DNA of 19,395 nt. Origin: JBOHCT01 sp050699055. Its GTDB lineage: Bacteria > Actinomycetota > Actinomycetes > Streptosporangiales > JBOHCT01. The stretch covers positions 1-19,395 of the forward strand of contig JBOHCT010000065.1 in the NCBI GenBank assembly GCA_050699055.1. Reading direction: 5' to 3'. Both the position numbers and the translations under genes were made by a program. The notes below the pieces were generated by a model. That model searched no databases. It was given only the letters and a program-made list of their open reading frames with translations, and had not been told where the DNA came from. How positions within the stretch are numbered: position 1 is the stretch's first letter; every line of letters begins with the position of its first letter. Positions 1-8,108 of this stretch are shown in pieces.

Positions 1-56
1 AAGCCAGCGTCCGAGGCTGGCAGGACCGCCACGCCCCCGAACATCGCCAAGATCAT
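1..56 (-). CDS. Possible 5' end of a gene leaving the window (unidentified)
   Basis: Reading the minus strand from an ATG at 56 gives 18 codons beginning MILAMFGGVAVLP and running off the window edge. A purine-rich GAGGGGAG lies about nine bases before the ATG, a plausible ribosome binding site. Fifteen of the 17 codons after the ATG end in G or C, as in the real genes here. The hydrophobic start could be a signal peptide or first membrane segment. Too little is present to name a family, and a chance open frame is possible. Confidence 0.3.
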   Translation of the reverse strand, partial: MILAMFGGVAVLPASDAG

Positions 57-201
57 CCTCAGACGCTCCCCTCACGAATGATCACCCCAAATCGCTGCCA
101 GCACGAGTCGGTGGATCCGGGCTCAGGTCCCGACGCACACGCTATCCAGTTTCCGCGTCCCCCGACCTGTGCCGACGGCGGGGCGGCGGCTCTCCTGCCG
201 G
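57..201. other. Intergenic gap with no recognised feature
   Basis: This 145-bp stretch separates the end of the broken Nramp-like gene from the putative partial gene at the window edge. I found no clear hairpin with a T-run and no convincing promoter hexamers. It should hold the leader of the partial gene if that gene is real. Confidence 0.5.
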
Positions 202-1220
202 TCAGAAGAGGCCGGCGATCTCCTGTACGGCGAGACCGGCGAAGAGCACGAGTGCCGCCGCCAGGGTCACTTTCGCAGCGATCTTGTTGGTGTACTGCCG
301 GGCGACGCGCCGCCTGTTGAGGTGCCACAGCAGCACCATCGCCAGCAGGGGCAAGATCAGCGCGCCGAAGGCCGCGCACAGCAGCGCGAGGAATACCGGC
401 TGGCCGAGCAGGACGATCGCGATCGAGGGGAACGTGCAGTATGCCAGAAAGCCGCGGAACCACCTGCTGTTCTGTGCGATGTAGCGCTCCGCGTCCTCGT
501 CCGGTACGCCCCGCAGCACCCGCACGGAGTCGGCCAGCGGATAGCTCAGGCCGTTCAGCCCGCCGACGAGCGAGCTGAAGACGACGAAGAAGAACCCGAC
601 GAGGAAGAACCAGCGGATGGTGTCGCCGAGGGTGTCCGCGAGCGGGTTGGCCAGTGTCAGCAGGCCCTCACTCCCGCTGATCGTCTTTCCGCGCGTGAAG
701 AGGAACTGCGAGCCGACGACGAAGAGCGAGAAGGCGAAGATGAACGTCACGATGTACCCGACCGCGGCGTCCAGGCGCATCGTGGGGATCCAGGCCGCCC
801 TCCGCCAGCCCTTGTCCCTGACCCAGTACCCGTAGGTCGCGACAGAGAACGTCCCGCCGACGCCGCCGAGCAACGCCAGAATATTGAACGTCGAACCCGA
901 CGGGAGGCTCGGCCGGAGCGTCGACACGAACTGCCCCGCGCTCGAGAGGTTGGCGAGCGTGAACGCGGCCGTGCCGACGATGCCCAGGAACATCAGGACC
1001 ACGAACACGGTCATGAACCTCTCGAAGATCAGAACTTGAGGATCGCCCCCAGGGCGGATGCCCACAGGAGGGTCATCCCGAAATGCGCGGACCCGGTCAG
1101 CGCGGAGATCAGGTCCCCGGCCCCGACGCCGCCAGCGGCCAAGACCAGACCTGGCCCGATGGCGGCGAGGCGGCTTCGCCACGAGCGGGGGACCGCTCCG
1201 GCTGGTTCCGACGTGGACAT
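202..1220 (-). pseudogene. Nramp-family (SLC11-like) membrane transporter, broken by internal deletion and frameshift
   Basis: The gene starts at ATG 1220, preceded by GAGGGAGTG, and reads 63 residues containing the typical Nramp TM1 region (GPGLVLAAGGVGAGDL) and part of TM2 (LLWASALGAILKF). It then meets TGA at 1029-1031. Nramp homology resumes at once in another frame at FERFMTVFVVLMF and continues to the stop at 202-204, covering the central and C-terminal membrane segments. From memory of the family, about 85-90 residues normally lie between LKF and the FERF segment, so TM2-TM4 are missing. This is an internal deletion of roughly 260 bp plus a frame change, not just a sequencing slip. Family members move divalent metals, but this copy has GVGAGD where metal transporters carry DPGN, and no MPH motif. 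Its ATG lies 4 nt after the stop of the upstream ABC ATPase gene, so it is probably the last cistron of that operon. Confidence 0.8.
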
Positions 1221-1224
1221 CACG

Positions 1225-2244
1225 TCACTCCCTCGACGACACTGCACTCGTCACGTCGGGCGCCGACCCGTCGCCGCTGACGAGATGGCAGGCCGACAGG
1301 TGCTCGTCGCGGGTCACGTCGGCGAGTTCCGGCACCTCGTCCCGGCACAGCGGTAGTTCCGCGACCGGGCAGCGGGTGTGGAACCGACACCCGCTCGGCG
1401 GGTCGATCGGGCTGGGCACGTCGCCCTCGAGCACGATCCTGGAGCGGGTGCGCTGGAGGGCGGGCTCGGGCAGCGGGACCGCGGACAGCAGCGACTGCGT
1501 GTACGGGTGGCGGGGGGCACGGAACAGCTGCTCACGCGTGCCCTGCTCGACGATCCGCCCCAGATACATCACGGCCACGCGGTTGCACAGGAACTCGACG
1601 GTGGACAGGTCGTGCGCGATGAACAGGCACGAGAACCCCATGTCCCGCTGCAGGTCGAGCAGCAGGTTGATGATCGACGCCTGTACCGAGACGTCGAGCG
1701 CGCTGACCGGTTCGTCCGCGATCAGCAGGCTGGGCCCGAGGACGAGGGAGCGCGCGAGCCCGATGCGCTGGCGTTGGCCGCCGGACAGCTCGTGCGGGTA
1801 GCGATACCGCATGGGCGCCGACAGCCCGACCCGCTCGAGCATCTCGGCGACCCTGCGGTCGGCGTCGCGACCCGACGCGATCTTGTGCATGCGCAGCGGC
1901 TCGGCGACGATCTGCCCGACGGCCATGCGAGGGTCGAGCGAGGAGTACGGGTCCTGGAAGACCATGTGCATCTCGCGGCGCGCGGGGCGCAGCTCGCGGC
2001 GAGAAACGTGGCTGATGTCACGGCCACGCAGGCGGATCGTCCCTTCCGTCGGCTCCAGCAGCCGCACGATGCAGTTGCCGACCGTCGACTTCCCGCTGCC
2101 GGACTCTCCCACCAGGCCGACGACCTCGCCGGCCCCGATGGTGAGGTCGACGCCGTCGACGGCGTGCACGAGCCCGCCACCACGCGTACGCGGCACGGCG
2201 AAGTGCTTCTTCAGCCCGCGAACCTCCAGGACAAGCTCACTCAT
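1225..2244 (-). CDS. Oligopeptide/dipeptide-type ABC transporter ATP-binding protein (OppF/DppF-like)
   Basis: This 339-residue cytoplasmic ATPase would power import with the partner ATPase encoded just upstream. Visible motifs are Walker A GESGSGKST (about residues 46-54), Q-loop FQDP (96-99), signature LSGGQRQR (153-160) and Walker B LLIADEP (173-179) followed by VSALDVSVQ. The tail carries the oligopeptide-transporter C-terminal domain with a Cys-rich FHTRCPVAELPLC segment. The ATG at 2244 is chosen because the family-typical sequence begins there; a longer open frame to 2538 is non-homologous. The start overlaps the end of the preceding ATPase gene by 8 bp, implying translational coupling. 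DEPVSALD and its second position are typical of the F-type ATPase of Opp/Dpp systems. The substrate cannot be read from the sequence. Confidence 0.95.
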   Translation of the reverse strand: MSELVLEVRGLKKHFAVPRTRGGGLVHAVDGVDLTIGAGEVVGLVGESGSGKSTVGNCIVRLLEPTEGTIRLRGRDISHVSRRELRPARREMHMVFQDPYSSLDPRMAVGQIVAEPLRMHKIASGRDADRRVAEMLERVGLSAPMRYRYPHELSGGQRQRIGLARSLVLGPSLLIADEPVSALDVSVQASIINLLLDLQRDMGFSCLFIAHDLSTVEFLCNRVAVMYLGRIVEQGTREQLFRAPRHPYTQSLLSAVPLPEPALQRTRSRIVLEGDVPSPIDPPSGCRFHTRCPVAELPLCRDEVPELADVTRDEHLSACHLVSGDGSAPDVTSAVSSRE

Positions 2245-3253
2245 GGCGCACCGCCTGACCGCGGGTGGTGGACTCGCCGGCGACGCCCGGGTGGTAGCAG
2301 GCGGCGTGCTGGCCCGGCCGCGTCTCCTCGAGCGGCGGCAACGCCGACCGGCACGGCCCGTCGGCCCGGGGGCAGCGCGGCGCGAAGACACACGCGGACG
2401 GTGGTTCCCGCAGCGTGGGCACCATCCCCGGGATCTCGCGCAGCCGGATGGGCCCGCCGTGGGCGACGAGGTCGGGGCGGGGCACCGCGCCGAGCAGGCC
2501 CATCGTGTACGGATGCTGGGGGCGTTCGAAGAGGTCACCGACGCTTCCCGACTCCACCTTGTGCCCCGCGTACATGACCTCGACCCGATCGGCGATGTCC
2601 GCGACCACGCCCAGATCGTGGGTGATGAGGAGAATGGAGGTATCGAGCTCGTGTCGCAGGTCGCGCATGATGTCGAGGATCTGGGCCTGGATGGTCACGT
2701 CGAGCGCCGTCGTCGGCTCGTCCGCGATCAGCACCCTGGGGTCGCAGGCGACCGCCATCGCGATCATCACGCGCTGCCGCATGCCGCCGGAGAGCTGATG
2801 CGGGTACTCGTCGACACGACGGGCGGGCGCGGGCATGCGGACGAGGTCCAGCAGCTCGACGGCCCTCTCCCGAGCCTGCCTGCGGGACATCCCCCGATGA
2901 CGCCGAAGCACCTCACCGATCTGAAAGCCCACCGTGAAGGCAGGGTTGAGCGAGGTCATCGGCTCCTGGAAGATCATGGAGACGTCCCGCCCGCGGACCT
3001 CCCGCATCTCCCTGACGCCCAGGGATGTCAGGTCCCTGCCGTCCAGGCGCGCCGACCCGGTCATGGCTGCGGTGGGCGGCAGCAGCCGCATGACCGAGAG
3101 CGCCGTCATCGACTTGCCGCAGCCCGACTCCCCGACGAGGCCCAGCACCTCTCCGGCCTCGACCGCGAACGACATGCCGCTGACCGCGAGGACCTTCCCC
3201 TCATCAGTCGCGAACGTCACGTTGAGGTCCTCGACCTCGAGCCGGGGGGTCAC
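2237..3253 (-). CDS. Oligopeptide/dipeptide-type ABC transporter ATP-binding protein (OppD/DppD-like)
   Basis: This is the first of two ATPases of the importer, 338 residues. It shows Walker A GESGCGKS (about 41-48), Q-loop FQEP (95-98), signature LSGGMRQR (154-161), Walker B VLIADEP (174-180) and the D-type TTALDVTIQAQ segment. The C-terminal oligopeptide-transporter domain includes CVFAPRCPRADGPC, a four-cysteine cluster that in some relatives binds an iron-sulfur cluster. The start is GTG 3253, which overlaps the stop of the upstream permease gene as GTGA; the open frame beyond it has no family resemblance. Gene order and coupling support a heterodimeric ATPase with the next gene. Confidence 0.95.
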   Translation of the reverse strand: MTPRLEVEDLNVTFATDEGKVLAVSGMSFAVEAGEVLGLVGESGCGKSMTALSVMRLLPPTAAMTGSARLDGRDLTSLGVREMREVRGRDVSMIFQEPMTSLNPAFTVGFQIGEVLRRHRGMSRRQARERAVELLDLVRMPAPARRVDEYPHQLSGGMRQRVMIAMAVACDPRVLIADEPTTALDVTIQAQILDIMRDLRHELDTSILLITHDLGVVADIADRVEVMYAGHKVESGSVGDLFERPQHPYTMGLLGAVPRPDLVAHGGPIRLREIPGMVPTLREPPSACVFAPRCPRADGPCRSALPPLEETRPGQHAACYHPGVAGESTTRGQAVRHE

Positions 3254-4125
3254 GCACGCGTCCTCGGGTCGAGCACGTCGCGCAGCCCGTCGCCCAGCAG
3301 GTTGAACGAAAGAGTAGTGATGGCGATCGCCGCCCCTGGGATCACCGCGAACCACGGCGCCGGTGCGATGTAGGACTGCGCCTCCGACAGCATGGCTCCC
3401 CACGCGGGGGTCGGCGGCTGCATCCCGAGCCCGAGGAACGACAACACCGCGGCCCCGATGACGGCCGCGGGGATGGCGACGGTGGCCTGGACCACCAGCG
3501 GGCTGAACGTGTGCGGAAGGATGTGCCGGAACACGATGACGCGTGTCGGGGCGCCGTTGACGACTGCGGCCTTGACGTAGTCCTGCTCACGCAGCCCCAG
3601 AGCCTCGGCGCGGGAGATCCGCAGGAAGATCGGGACCTGCCCGACGGCGAGCGCGATGGTGGCGTTGGTGAGCGACGGGCCGAGGATCGCCGCCAGCCCG
3701 ACGGCGAGGACGAGGAAGGGGAACGAGAGGACGACGTCGTTGCCGCGGCTGACGACCGGGTCGATCCAGCCGCGGAAGTAGCCGGAGACGAGGCCGATCG
3801 GCACGGCGACGACGGCCCCCAACAACGTGGCGAAGACGCCGGTCTCCAACGACGCCCGCGCCCCCCAGAGGACCCGGGACAGCATGTCGCGGCCGAGGTC
3901 GTCGGTGCCGAGCGGATGGCCGGTGCTGAACGGCGCCACCAGCACGCTGCTGTACACCTGCCGGGCCGGGTCGTACGGCGCGGCCCATGGCGCGAGGATC
4001 GCGGCCAGCGCGACGCAGATCACGCCCACGAGGCCGAGCACGGCCGGCGGGCGGCGGAGGAACCGGCGGCGTACCCGCTTCCGCTGCACGGCACGCGGGT
4101 CGACGGGAACGCTCGCGGCGGTCAC
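3250..4125 (-). CDS. ABC transporter permease (OppC/DppC-like)
   Basis: This 291-residue inner-membrane protein is the second permease of the importer. It has a basic cytoplasmic N-terminus, a first membrane segment (AVLGLVGVICVALAAILAPW), the periplasmic GTDDLGRDMLSRVLWGARASL motif typical of DppC proteins, and several further membrane helices. The EAA coupling loop is visible as SRAEALGLREQDYVKAAVVNG, which contacts the ATPases. The start is GTG 4125, overlapping the stop of the upstream permease gene by 4 bp (GTGA). It also ends in a GTGA overlap with the next ATPase gene, so translation of all three cistrons is probably coupled. Confidence 0.95.
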   Translation of the reverse strand: MTAASVPVDPRAVQRKRVRRRFLRRPPAVLGLVGVICVALAAILAPWAAPYDPARQVYSSVLVAPFSTGHPLGTDDLGRDMLSRVLWGARASLETGVFATLLGAVVAVPIGLVSGYFRGWIDPVVSRGNDVVLSFPFLVLAVGLAAILGPSLTNATIALAVGQVPIFLRISRAEALGLREQDYVKAAVVNGAPTRVIVFRHILPHTFSPLVVQATVAIPAAVIGAAVLSFLGLGMQPPTPAWGAMLSEAQSYIAPAPWFAVIPGAAIAITTLSFNLLGDGLRDVLDPRTRA

Positions 4126-5075
4126 GAGGCGCCTTCCGTCACCCGAACGCGGGGGTTGAGCAGCGAGTAGCAGATGTCGACGACGAAGTTCACGACGATG
4201 TAGCCGGTGGCGGTGAGCAGGATGACTCCCTCCAGCACCGGGTAGTCACGGGAGAACACGGCCTCCACGGTGAGCCGGCCCAGGCCGGGAATGAGGAAGA
4301 TCTGCTCGGTGATGATCGCGCCGGAGATCAGCACGCCGAGCTGCAGGCCGACGACGGTGACGACCGTCGTGAGGCTGTTGCGCAGCGCGTGCACGCCCAC
4401 GACCGACCACTCGGAGAGCCCCTTGGCCCGCGCGGTGCGGATGTAGTCGGCACCGAGGGACTCGAGCATCGCCGAGCGCATCTGCCGCATCACCACGGCG
4501 GCGAGGCCGATGCCGAGCACGAAGGCCGGCATGATCATGTGCGCCAGGTTGGTGGCGGGATGGGTAACCGGTACGAAACCGGAGGCCGGCAGCACCCGGA
4601 GGTTCACCGCGAAGGCGAGGATGAACAGGATGCCCAGCCAGAAGTGCGGCACGGACAGGCCGAGCAGGGAGCCGCTCGTGGAGGTGTAGTCCAGCCACGT
4701 ACCCCGCCTGAACGCCGCGACGATGCCGATCGGCAGGCCGATCACGATCGCGATGATCACGGCGAGCAGCGCCAGCTCGAAGGTGATCGGGATGCGCTGG
4801 GCGAGTACTGAGGAGACCGAGAGGCCGGTCTTCGGCGACTGCCCGAGGTCACCGTGCAGCGCGTGCCCGATCCACGTGATGTACTGCACCGGGAGGGGTT
4901 TGTCCAGGCCGTACTCGTGCCGTATCGCCGCGATGACCTTCGGGCTGGCCGTCTCCGCCGACAGGGCGACCGCAGGACCGCCGGGGAGCGCCCGGATGCC
5001 CGCGAACACCACGACCGACGCCAGGAAGAGGGTGAGGAGGGACGCCCCGGCTCGCCGGAGGAGATACGATCTCAC
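4122..5075 (-). CDS. ABC transporter permease (OppB/DppB-like)
   Basis: This 317-residue inner-membrane permease begins with the characteristic YLLRRAGASLLTLFLASVVVF helix, followed by the periplasmic PGGP and HEYGLDKPLPVQYITWI segments and then the remaining membrane helices. The EAA loop MRSAMLESLGADYIRTARAKG is clear. The start is GTG 5075, with GGGAGG about seven bases upstream. It pairs with the permease encoded next to form the channel of a binding-protein-dependent importer. It lies 96 bp downstream of the binding-protein gene on the same strand. Confidence 0.95.
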   Translation of the reverse strand: MRSYLLRRAGASLLTLFLASVVVFAGIRALPGGPAVALSAETASPKVIAAIRHEYGLDKPLPVQYITWIGHALHGDLGQSPKTGLSVSSVLAQRIPITFELALLAVIIAIVIGLPIGIVAAFRRGTWLDYTSTSGSLLGLSVPHFWLGILFILAFAVNLRVLPASGFVPVTHPATNLAHMIMPAFVLGIGLAAVVMRQMRSAMLESLGADYIRTARAKGLSEWSVVGVHALRNSLTTVVTVVGLQLGVLISGAIITEQIFLIPGLGRLTVEAVFSRDYPVLEGVILLTATGYIVVNFVVDICYSLLNPRVRVTEGAS

Positions 5076-5078
5076 CTC

Positions 5079-5109
5079 GCGCCTCCCGTCCGTTCGCAGG
5101 CGCCTCCCG
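5079..5109. repeat. 10-bp direct repeat before the OppB-like gene
   Basis: The 10-mer gcgcctcccg occurs at 5079-5088 and again at 5100-5109. On the coding (minus) strand each copy contains GGGAGG, so one serves as the ribosome binding site of the permease gene and the other sits 21 bp further upstream. It may be a small duplication; no function is evident. Confidence 0.5.
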
Positions 5110-5171
5110 GGCAGCTCGCGGTCAGGGCCGTCACTCCGCGGGCCCCGTGAGGTGCCGACCGCTCGACCGAC

Positions 5172-6782
5172 TCATCCGCCCGAGGTGAACCCCGCCGTCT
5201 TCAGCCGGATCAGGTTGTCCGCGTAGTAGTGGACCCCGGCGACCTTGCCGCTGACACCCAAGATCTCTCTCTCGTGGTAAAGGTAGATGATGTTGAGGTG
5301 CTGGTTCAGTGTCTGGACGAGCTTGCGGTAGATCTGCTTGCGCTGGCCCATGTCTGTGGTCGCCCTGGCCTTGTCCATGAGCGCGGTCACGTCGTCGTAG
5401 TTCGCACCGCTGTAGTTGAGCAGGCTGGTCGGCTCCCAGAACGGCGCGATGTTCTGGTCCGGGTCCACCCGGCCCGACCAGCCGATATGGAACGTCTCGA
5501 AGTCGCCCGCCTGGCTCTGCTTCAGCGAGGTGGTGAACTCCGTGGGCTTGACCTTCACGTCGAACCCGGCCTTCTTCGCCATGTTCTGGATCACCTGGCC
5601 GAGCTTCGTCGCGAGCTGGTTGTTGGCCTCCACTATCAGCGTGACGGGGATGGGCGTCTTCACCCCGCTGGCTTTGACGAGCTGCTTGGCCTTGGCGAGG
5701 TCCTGCTTCGGGCAGGGAACGCCGGTGAAGAACGGGCTGGCCGGCGAGATCGGGCTACAGCCCGGCTTGTACAGACCGTTGAAGACGACCTGGTTGATCT
5801 GCTGGCGGTTGAGCGACAGCGCGAGCGCCTGGCGCAGCTGCTGGTGCTTGGCGAGCGGGTTGTCGGCGGGTTTCTTGCTCGGCTTGCCCGCGCCGCTGGT
5901 ATTGGACACGTTGATCGTGATGCCCTGGTAGCCGAGGGAGACCGGCATCTTCAGCTGGACGTCCGGGTTGCTCTTCAGGCTCGCGACATCGGACGGCTGC
6001 AGCCGGCCGGCGACGTCGACCGCCCCGGCACGCAGGTTGGTCGAACGAACGCTCGGTTGCCCGACGACCTTGAACGTCACCCGGTCCAGGTGGACCTTGT
6101 CCTTGTCGTAGTAGTACTTCGACTTCTTCAGCTCGATGCGGTCGCTCGACGGCCGCGAGTCGAAGCTGAACGGCCCGACGCAGACCGGGTGGTCCGAGAA
6201 GTCGTTACCCAGCTTCTTCAGCTGGGCCGGGGAGAGGATCATCCCGGCGCGCGCGGCGAGGATCGACGTCAGCGGCGCGTATGGACGCTTGAGGTGGAGC
6301 TTGACCGTCGATGGGTCCACGACCGTGACCTTGTCGATGGCGGTCAGCGACGACGCCCGCGACGACCTCTTGTTGTTGATGTCCCGCTCGAGCGTGGTCT
6401 TGACCGCCTGGGCGTTGAACGGCGTGCCGTCGTTGAACTTGATGTTCTTACGCAGGTGGATCGTGTATGTCTTGCCGCCGTCGCTGATCTGCGGCATGCC
6501 CGACGCCAGCTGGGGCACGAGCTCGGTCTGCGCGTTGATGTCGTAGAGCTTCTCGCACATGTTGATGAAGACGATGCGCCCGACATAGGTCTGCGCGGTC
6601 GTCGGGTCGAGCGCGTCGGGCGCCTCGGCAAGCGCCACCGTGAGGTGCCCGCCGTCCTTGATCTGGGCACCTCCGCCTCCGCCGCCCGAGGACCCCGACG
6701 AGGTGCCTGTCGGCGAGGAGCAGGCCGCGAGCCCCACCCCGAGGAGTGCGCTGATCGCGAGAACACAGTGACCGTGCTTCAT
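5172..6782 (-). CDS. ABC transporter substrate-binding lipoprotein, family 5 (OppA/DppA-like)
   Basis: This 536-residue extracellular lipoprotein should capture the substrate for the importer encoded downstream. A signal peptide ends in a lipobox (LAAC, Cys about residue 21), followed by a Ser/Gly-rich tether. The mature part has the family-5 features: GGHLTVALAEAPDALDP near the N-terminus, YEKL-like CEKLYDINAQTELVPQLA, FNDGTPFNAQAVKTTLERD, and a C-terminal HIGWSGRVDPDQNIAPFW segment. The ATG at 6782 has AAGGGG about seven bases upstream. Family members bind peptides, nickel chelates, opines or glycosides, so the ligand is unknown. The paaE gene upstream ends 142 bp away on the same strand, so adjacency to phenylacetate genes is only a hint. 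Confidence 0.93.
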   Translation of the reverse strand: MKHGHCVLAISALLGVGLAACSSPTGTSSGSSGGGGGGAQIKDGGHLTVALAEAPDALDPTTAQTYVGRIVFINMCEKLYDINAQTELVPQLASGMPQISDGGKTYTIHLRKNIKFNDGTPFNAQAVKTTLERDINNKRSSRASSLTAIDKVTVVDPSTVKLHLKRPYAPLTSILAARAGMILSPAQLKKLGNDFSDHPVCVGPFSFDSRPSSDRIELKKSKYYYDKDKVHLDRVTFKVVGQPSVRSTNLRAGAVDVAGRLQPSDVASLKSNPDVQLKMPVSLGYQGITINVSNTSGAGKPSKKPADNPLAKHQQLRQALALSLNRQQINQVVFNGLYKPGCSPISPASPFFTGVPCPKQDLAKAKQLVKASGVKTPIPVTLIVEANNQLATKLGQVIQNMAKKAGFDVKVKPTEFTTSLKQSQAGDFETFHIGWSGRVDPDQNIAPFWEPTSLLNYSGANYDDVTALMDKARATTDMGQRKQIYRKLVQTLNQHLNIIYLYHEREILGVSGKVAGVHYYADNLIRLKTAGFTSGG

Positions 6783-6806
6783 GATCGCCCCTTGTTCCGA
6801 GCCGCC

Positions 6807-6820
6807 CAGACATCAGTCTG
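6807..6820. promoter_or_regulatory. Small palindrome upstream of the binding-protein gene (possible operator)
   Basis: The sequence cagac-atca-gtctg is an inverted repeat with perfect 5-bp arms, lying 25-38 bp before the ATG of the ABC binding-protein gene. That position suits a repressor site overlapping a transcription start or leader. Short GTCTG-type half-sites occur in some GntR-family operators. No regulator gene is adjacent, so the assignment is speculative. No convincing -35/-10 pair was found in the 142-bp gap (6783-6924). Confidence 0.3.
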
Positions 6821-6924
6821 TATGCAACCACCGCTGACAGAGGACTGTCCAGCACACGCTGCAACGTTACGATTACGTACCGGACACGAGCTCGGTTCAC
6901 GACCGGATTCGGCCGCCGGGCTGG

Positions 6925-8070
6925 TCAGGCGTCGTAGTCGAGCACGACCTTGTCGGTGCGCGGGTGGGACTGGCAGGTGAGCACGTACCCGGCCTCGACC
7001 TCGTCGGGCTCGAGGGCGTAGCAGCGGTCCATCTCGACCTCGCCGTCGCGGAGCCGCGCCCGGCAGGTGCCGCACACCCCGTCGGTGCAGGAGTACGGCG
7101 CGTCGTCGCGGACCGCGAGCGCGGCGTCGAGGACGGGCTCGGCGTCGGCGGGCAGGTGGAATGTGCTGGCACGGCCGTCGATGAGCACGGTCACCTCGCT
7201 GCCCTCCCGCCGCGCGCCGCGCGCCGGCCGGGGCGCGCGTTGGCGAGGGCCCTCGCCCGCGACGTGGAACAGCTCCATGTGCACGCGACGCGGGTCGACG
7301 CCCGCGTCGGCGAGCACGCGCCGGGCGTCGTCGATCATGCCGGACGGCCCGCAGAGGAACCAGTCGTCGATCGTCTCCGGCGGCAGCAGCGTACCGAGCA
7401 GGTCGCGCATCTTGTCGGCGTCGATCCGCCCGGCCAACAGCTCGATCTCGCCGCGCTCGCGGGACAGCACGTGCAGGAGGGTGAAGCGCCCCGGGTAGCG
7501 GTCCTTCAGGTCCTCGAGCTCCTCGAGAAACATGATCGACCGCGCCGTGCGGTTGCCGTACACGAGGGTGCAGCGGCTCCCCGGCTCCTCCTCGAGAACC
7601 GTGGCGAGGATCGAGATGACCGGCGCGATCCCGCTACCCGCCGCCAGCGCGACGACGTGGCGGCTGCGCAGGGGATCGGGACGGGCGACGAAACGTCCGG
7701 TCGGCGTCATCACGTCGAGCACGTCACCGGGCCGCAGCTCCTCGGCGGCGTAGGCGGAGAACGCACCGTCCTCCAGTCGCTTCACCGCCATCCGCAGCAG
7801 GCGTGAGCTCGCCGGCGCGCAGATCGAGTAGTTGCGACGGATGTCATCGGTGCCGCTGTCTCCGCCCTCAGGGCGGCGGACGGTGAGATGCTGCCCGGCG
7901 AGGAAACAGTACTCGCCGGCCAGCTCGACGGGCACCTCGAACGTGACCGCCACGGAGTCGTCGGTGACCGGCTCGACCGCGGCCACGCGCAGCGGGTGGA
8001 AGACCGCGTGCCGGCGAGCCTCGGCAGCGGCAGCGGGACCTGTCGGGTGGTCGTGCACCGCGTTGTTCAT
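6925..8070 (-). CDS. paaE: Phenylacetyl-CoA epoxidase reductase subunit PaaE
   Basis: This 381-residue oxidoreductase passes electrons from NAD(P)H to the PaaAC diiron oxygenase. The N-terminal two thirds form a ferredoxin-reductase module with the FAD-binding RRNYS motif (about 78-82), the nucleotide motif GSGIAP (145-150) and CGPSGM (240-245). The C-terminal third is a plant-type 2Fe-2S ferredoxin with cysteines at about 328, 333, 336 (CTDGVCGTC) and 366. An Arg/Pro/Ala-rich linker (about 276-290) joins the two modules. ATG 8070 is used; its Shine-Dalgarno is weak. The start overlaps, as ATGA, the stop of a 13-codon mini-ORF that begins at the end of paaD, so expression may depend on translation through that mini-ORF. 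It is the last gene of the paaABCDE unit. Confidence 0.96.
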   Translation of the reverse strand: MNNAVHDHPTGPAAAAEARRHAVFHPLRVAAVEPVTDDSVAVTFEVPVELAGEYCFLAGQHLTVRRPEGGDSGTDDIRRNYSICAPASSRLLRMAVKRLEDGAFSAYAAEELRPGDVLDVMTPTGRFVARPDPLRSRHVVALAAGSGIAPVISILATVLEEEPGSRCTLVYGNRTARSIMFLEELEDLKDRYPGRFTLLHVLSRERGEIELLAGRIDADKMRDLLGTLLPPETIDDWFLCGPSGMIDDARRVLADAGVDPRRVHMELFHVAGEGPRQRAPRPARGARREGSEVTVLIDGRASTFHLPADAEPVLDAALAVRDDAPYSCTDGVCGTCRARLRDGEVEMDRCYALEPDEVEAGYVLTCQSHPRTDKVVLDYDA

Positions 8071-8108
8071 CGGGGGCTGTTCATCCCGGGCGTCACAGCG
8101 CTGTTCAT
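8067..8108 (-). CDS. 13-codon mini-ORF bridging paaD and paaE (putative)
   Basis: The peptide would be MNSAVTPGMNSPR. Its ATG (8108-8106) overlaps the TGA of paaD as ATGA, and its TGA (8069-8067) overlaps the ATG of paaE as ATGA. The whole paaD-paaE gap is therefore an open frame coupled at both ends. The first 15 bases resemble the start of paaE at 13 of 15 positions, and a third copy of ATGAACAGC lies at 8084-8076, suggesting duplication of the paaE start region. The peptide itself may have no role. Confidence 0.35.
   Translation of the reverse strand: MNSAVTPGMNSPR

Noticed and set aside
1378..2577. 399-residue plus-strand open frame opposite the two ABC ATPases
   Set aside because: Opposite-strand reading of well-conserved ATPase motifs.
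6875..6896. ACCG...CGGT pair upstream of the ABC binding-protein gene as a third PaaR site
   Set aside because: The spacing between half-sites is 10 bp, not 6, and the interior is not symmetric.
5229..6980. 583-residue open frame on the plus strand opposite the binding-protein gene
   Set aside because: Antisense of a clear family-5 lipoprotein; Arg/Val/Asp-rich composition with no domain resemblance and no ribosome binding site.
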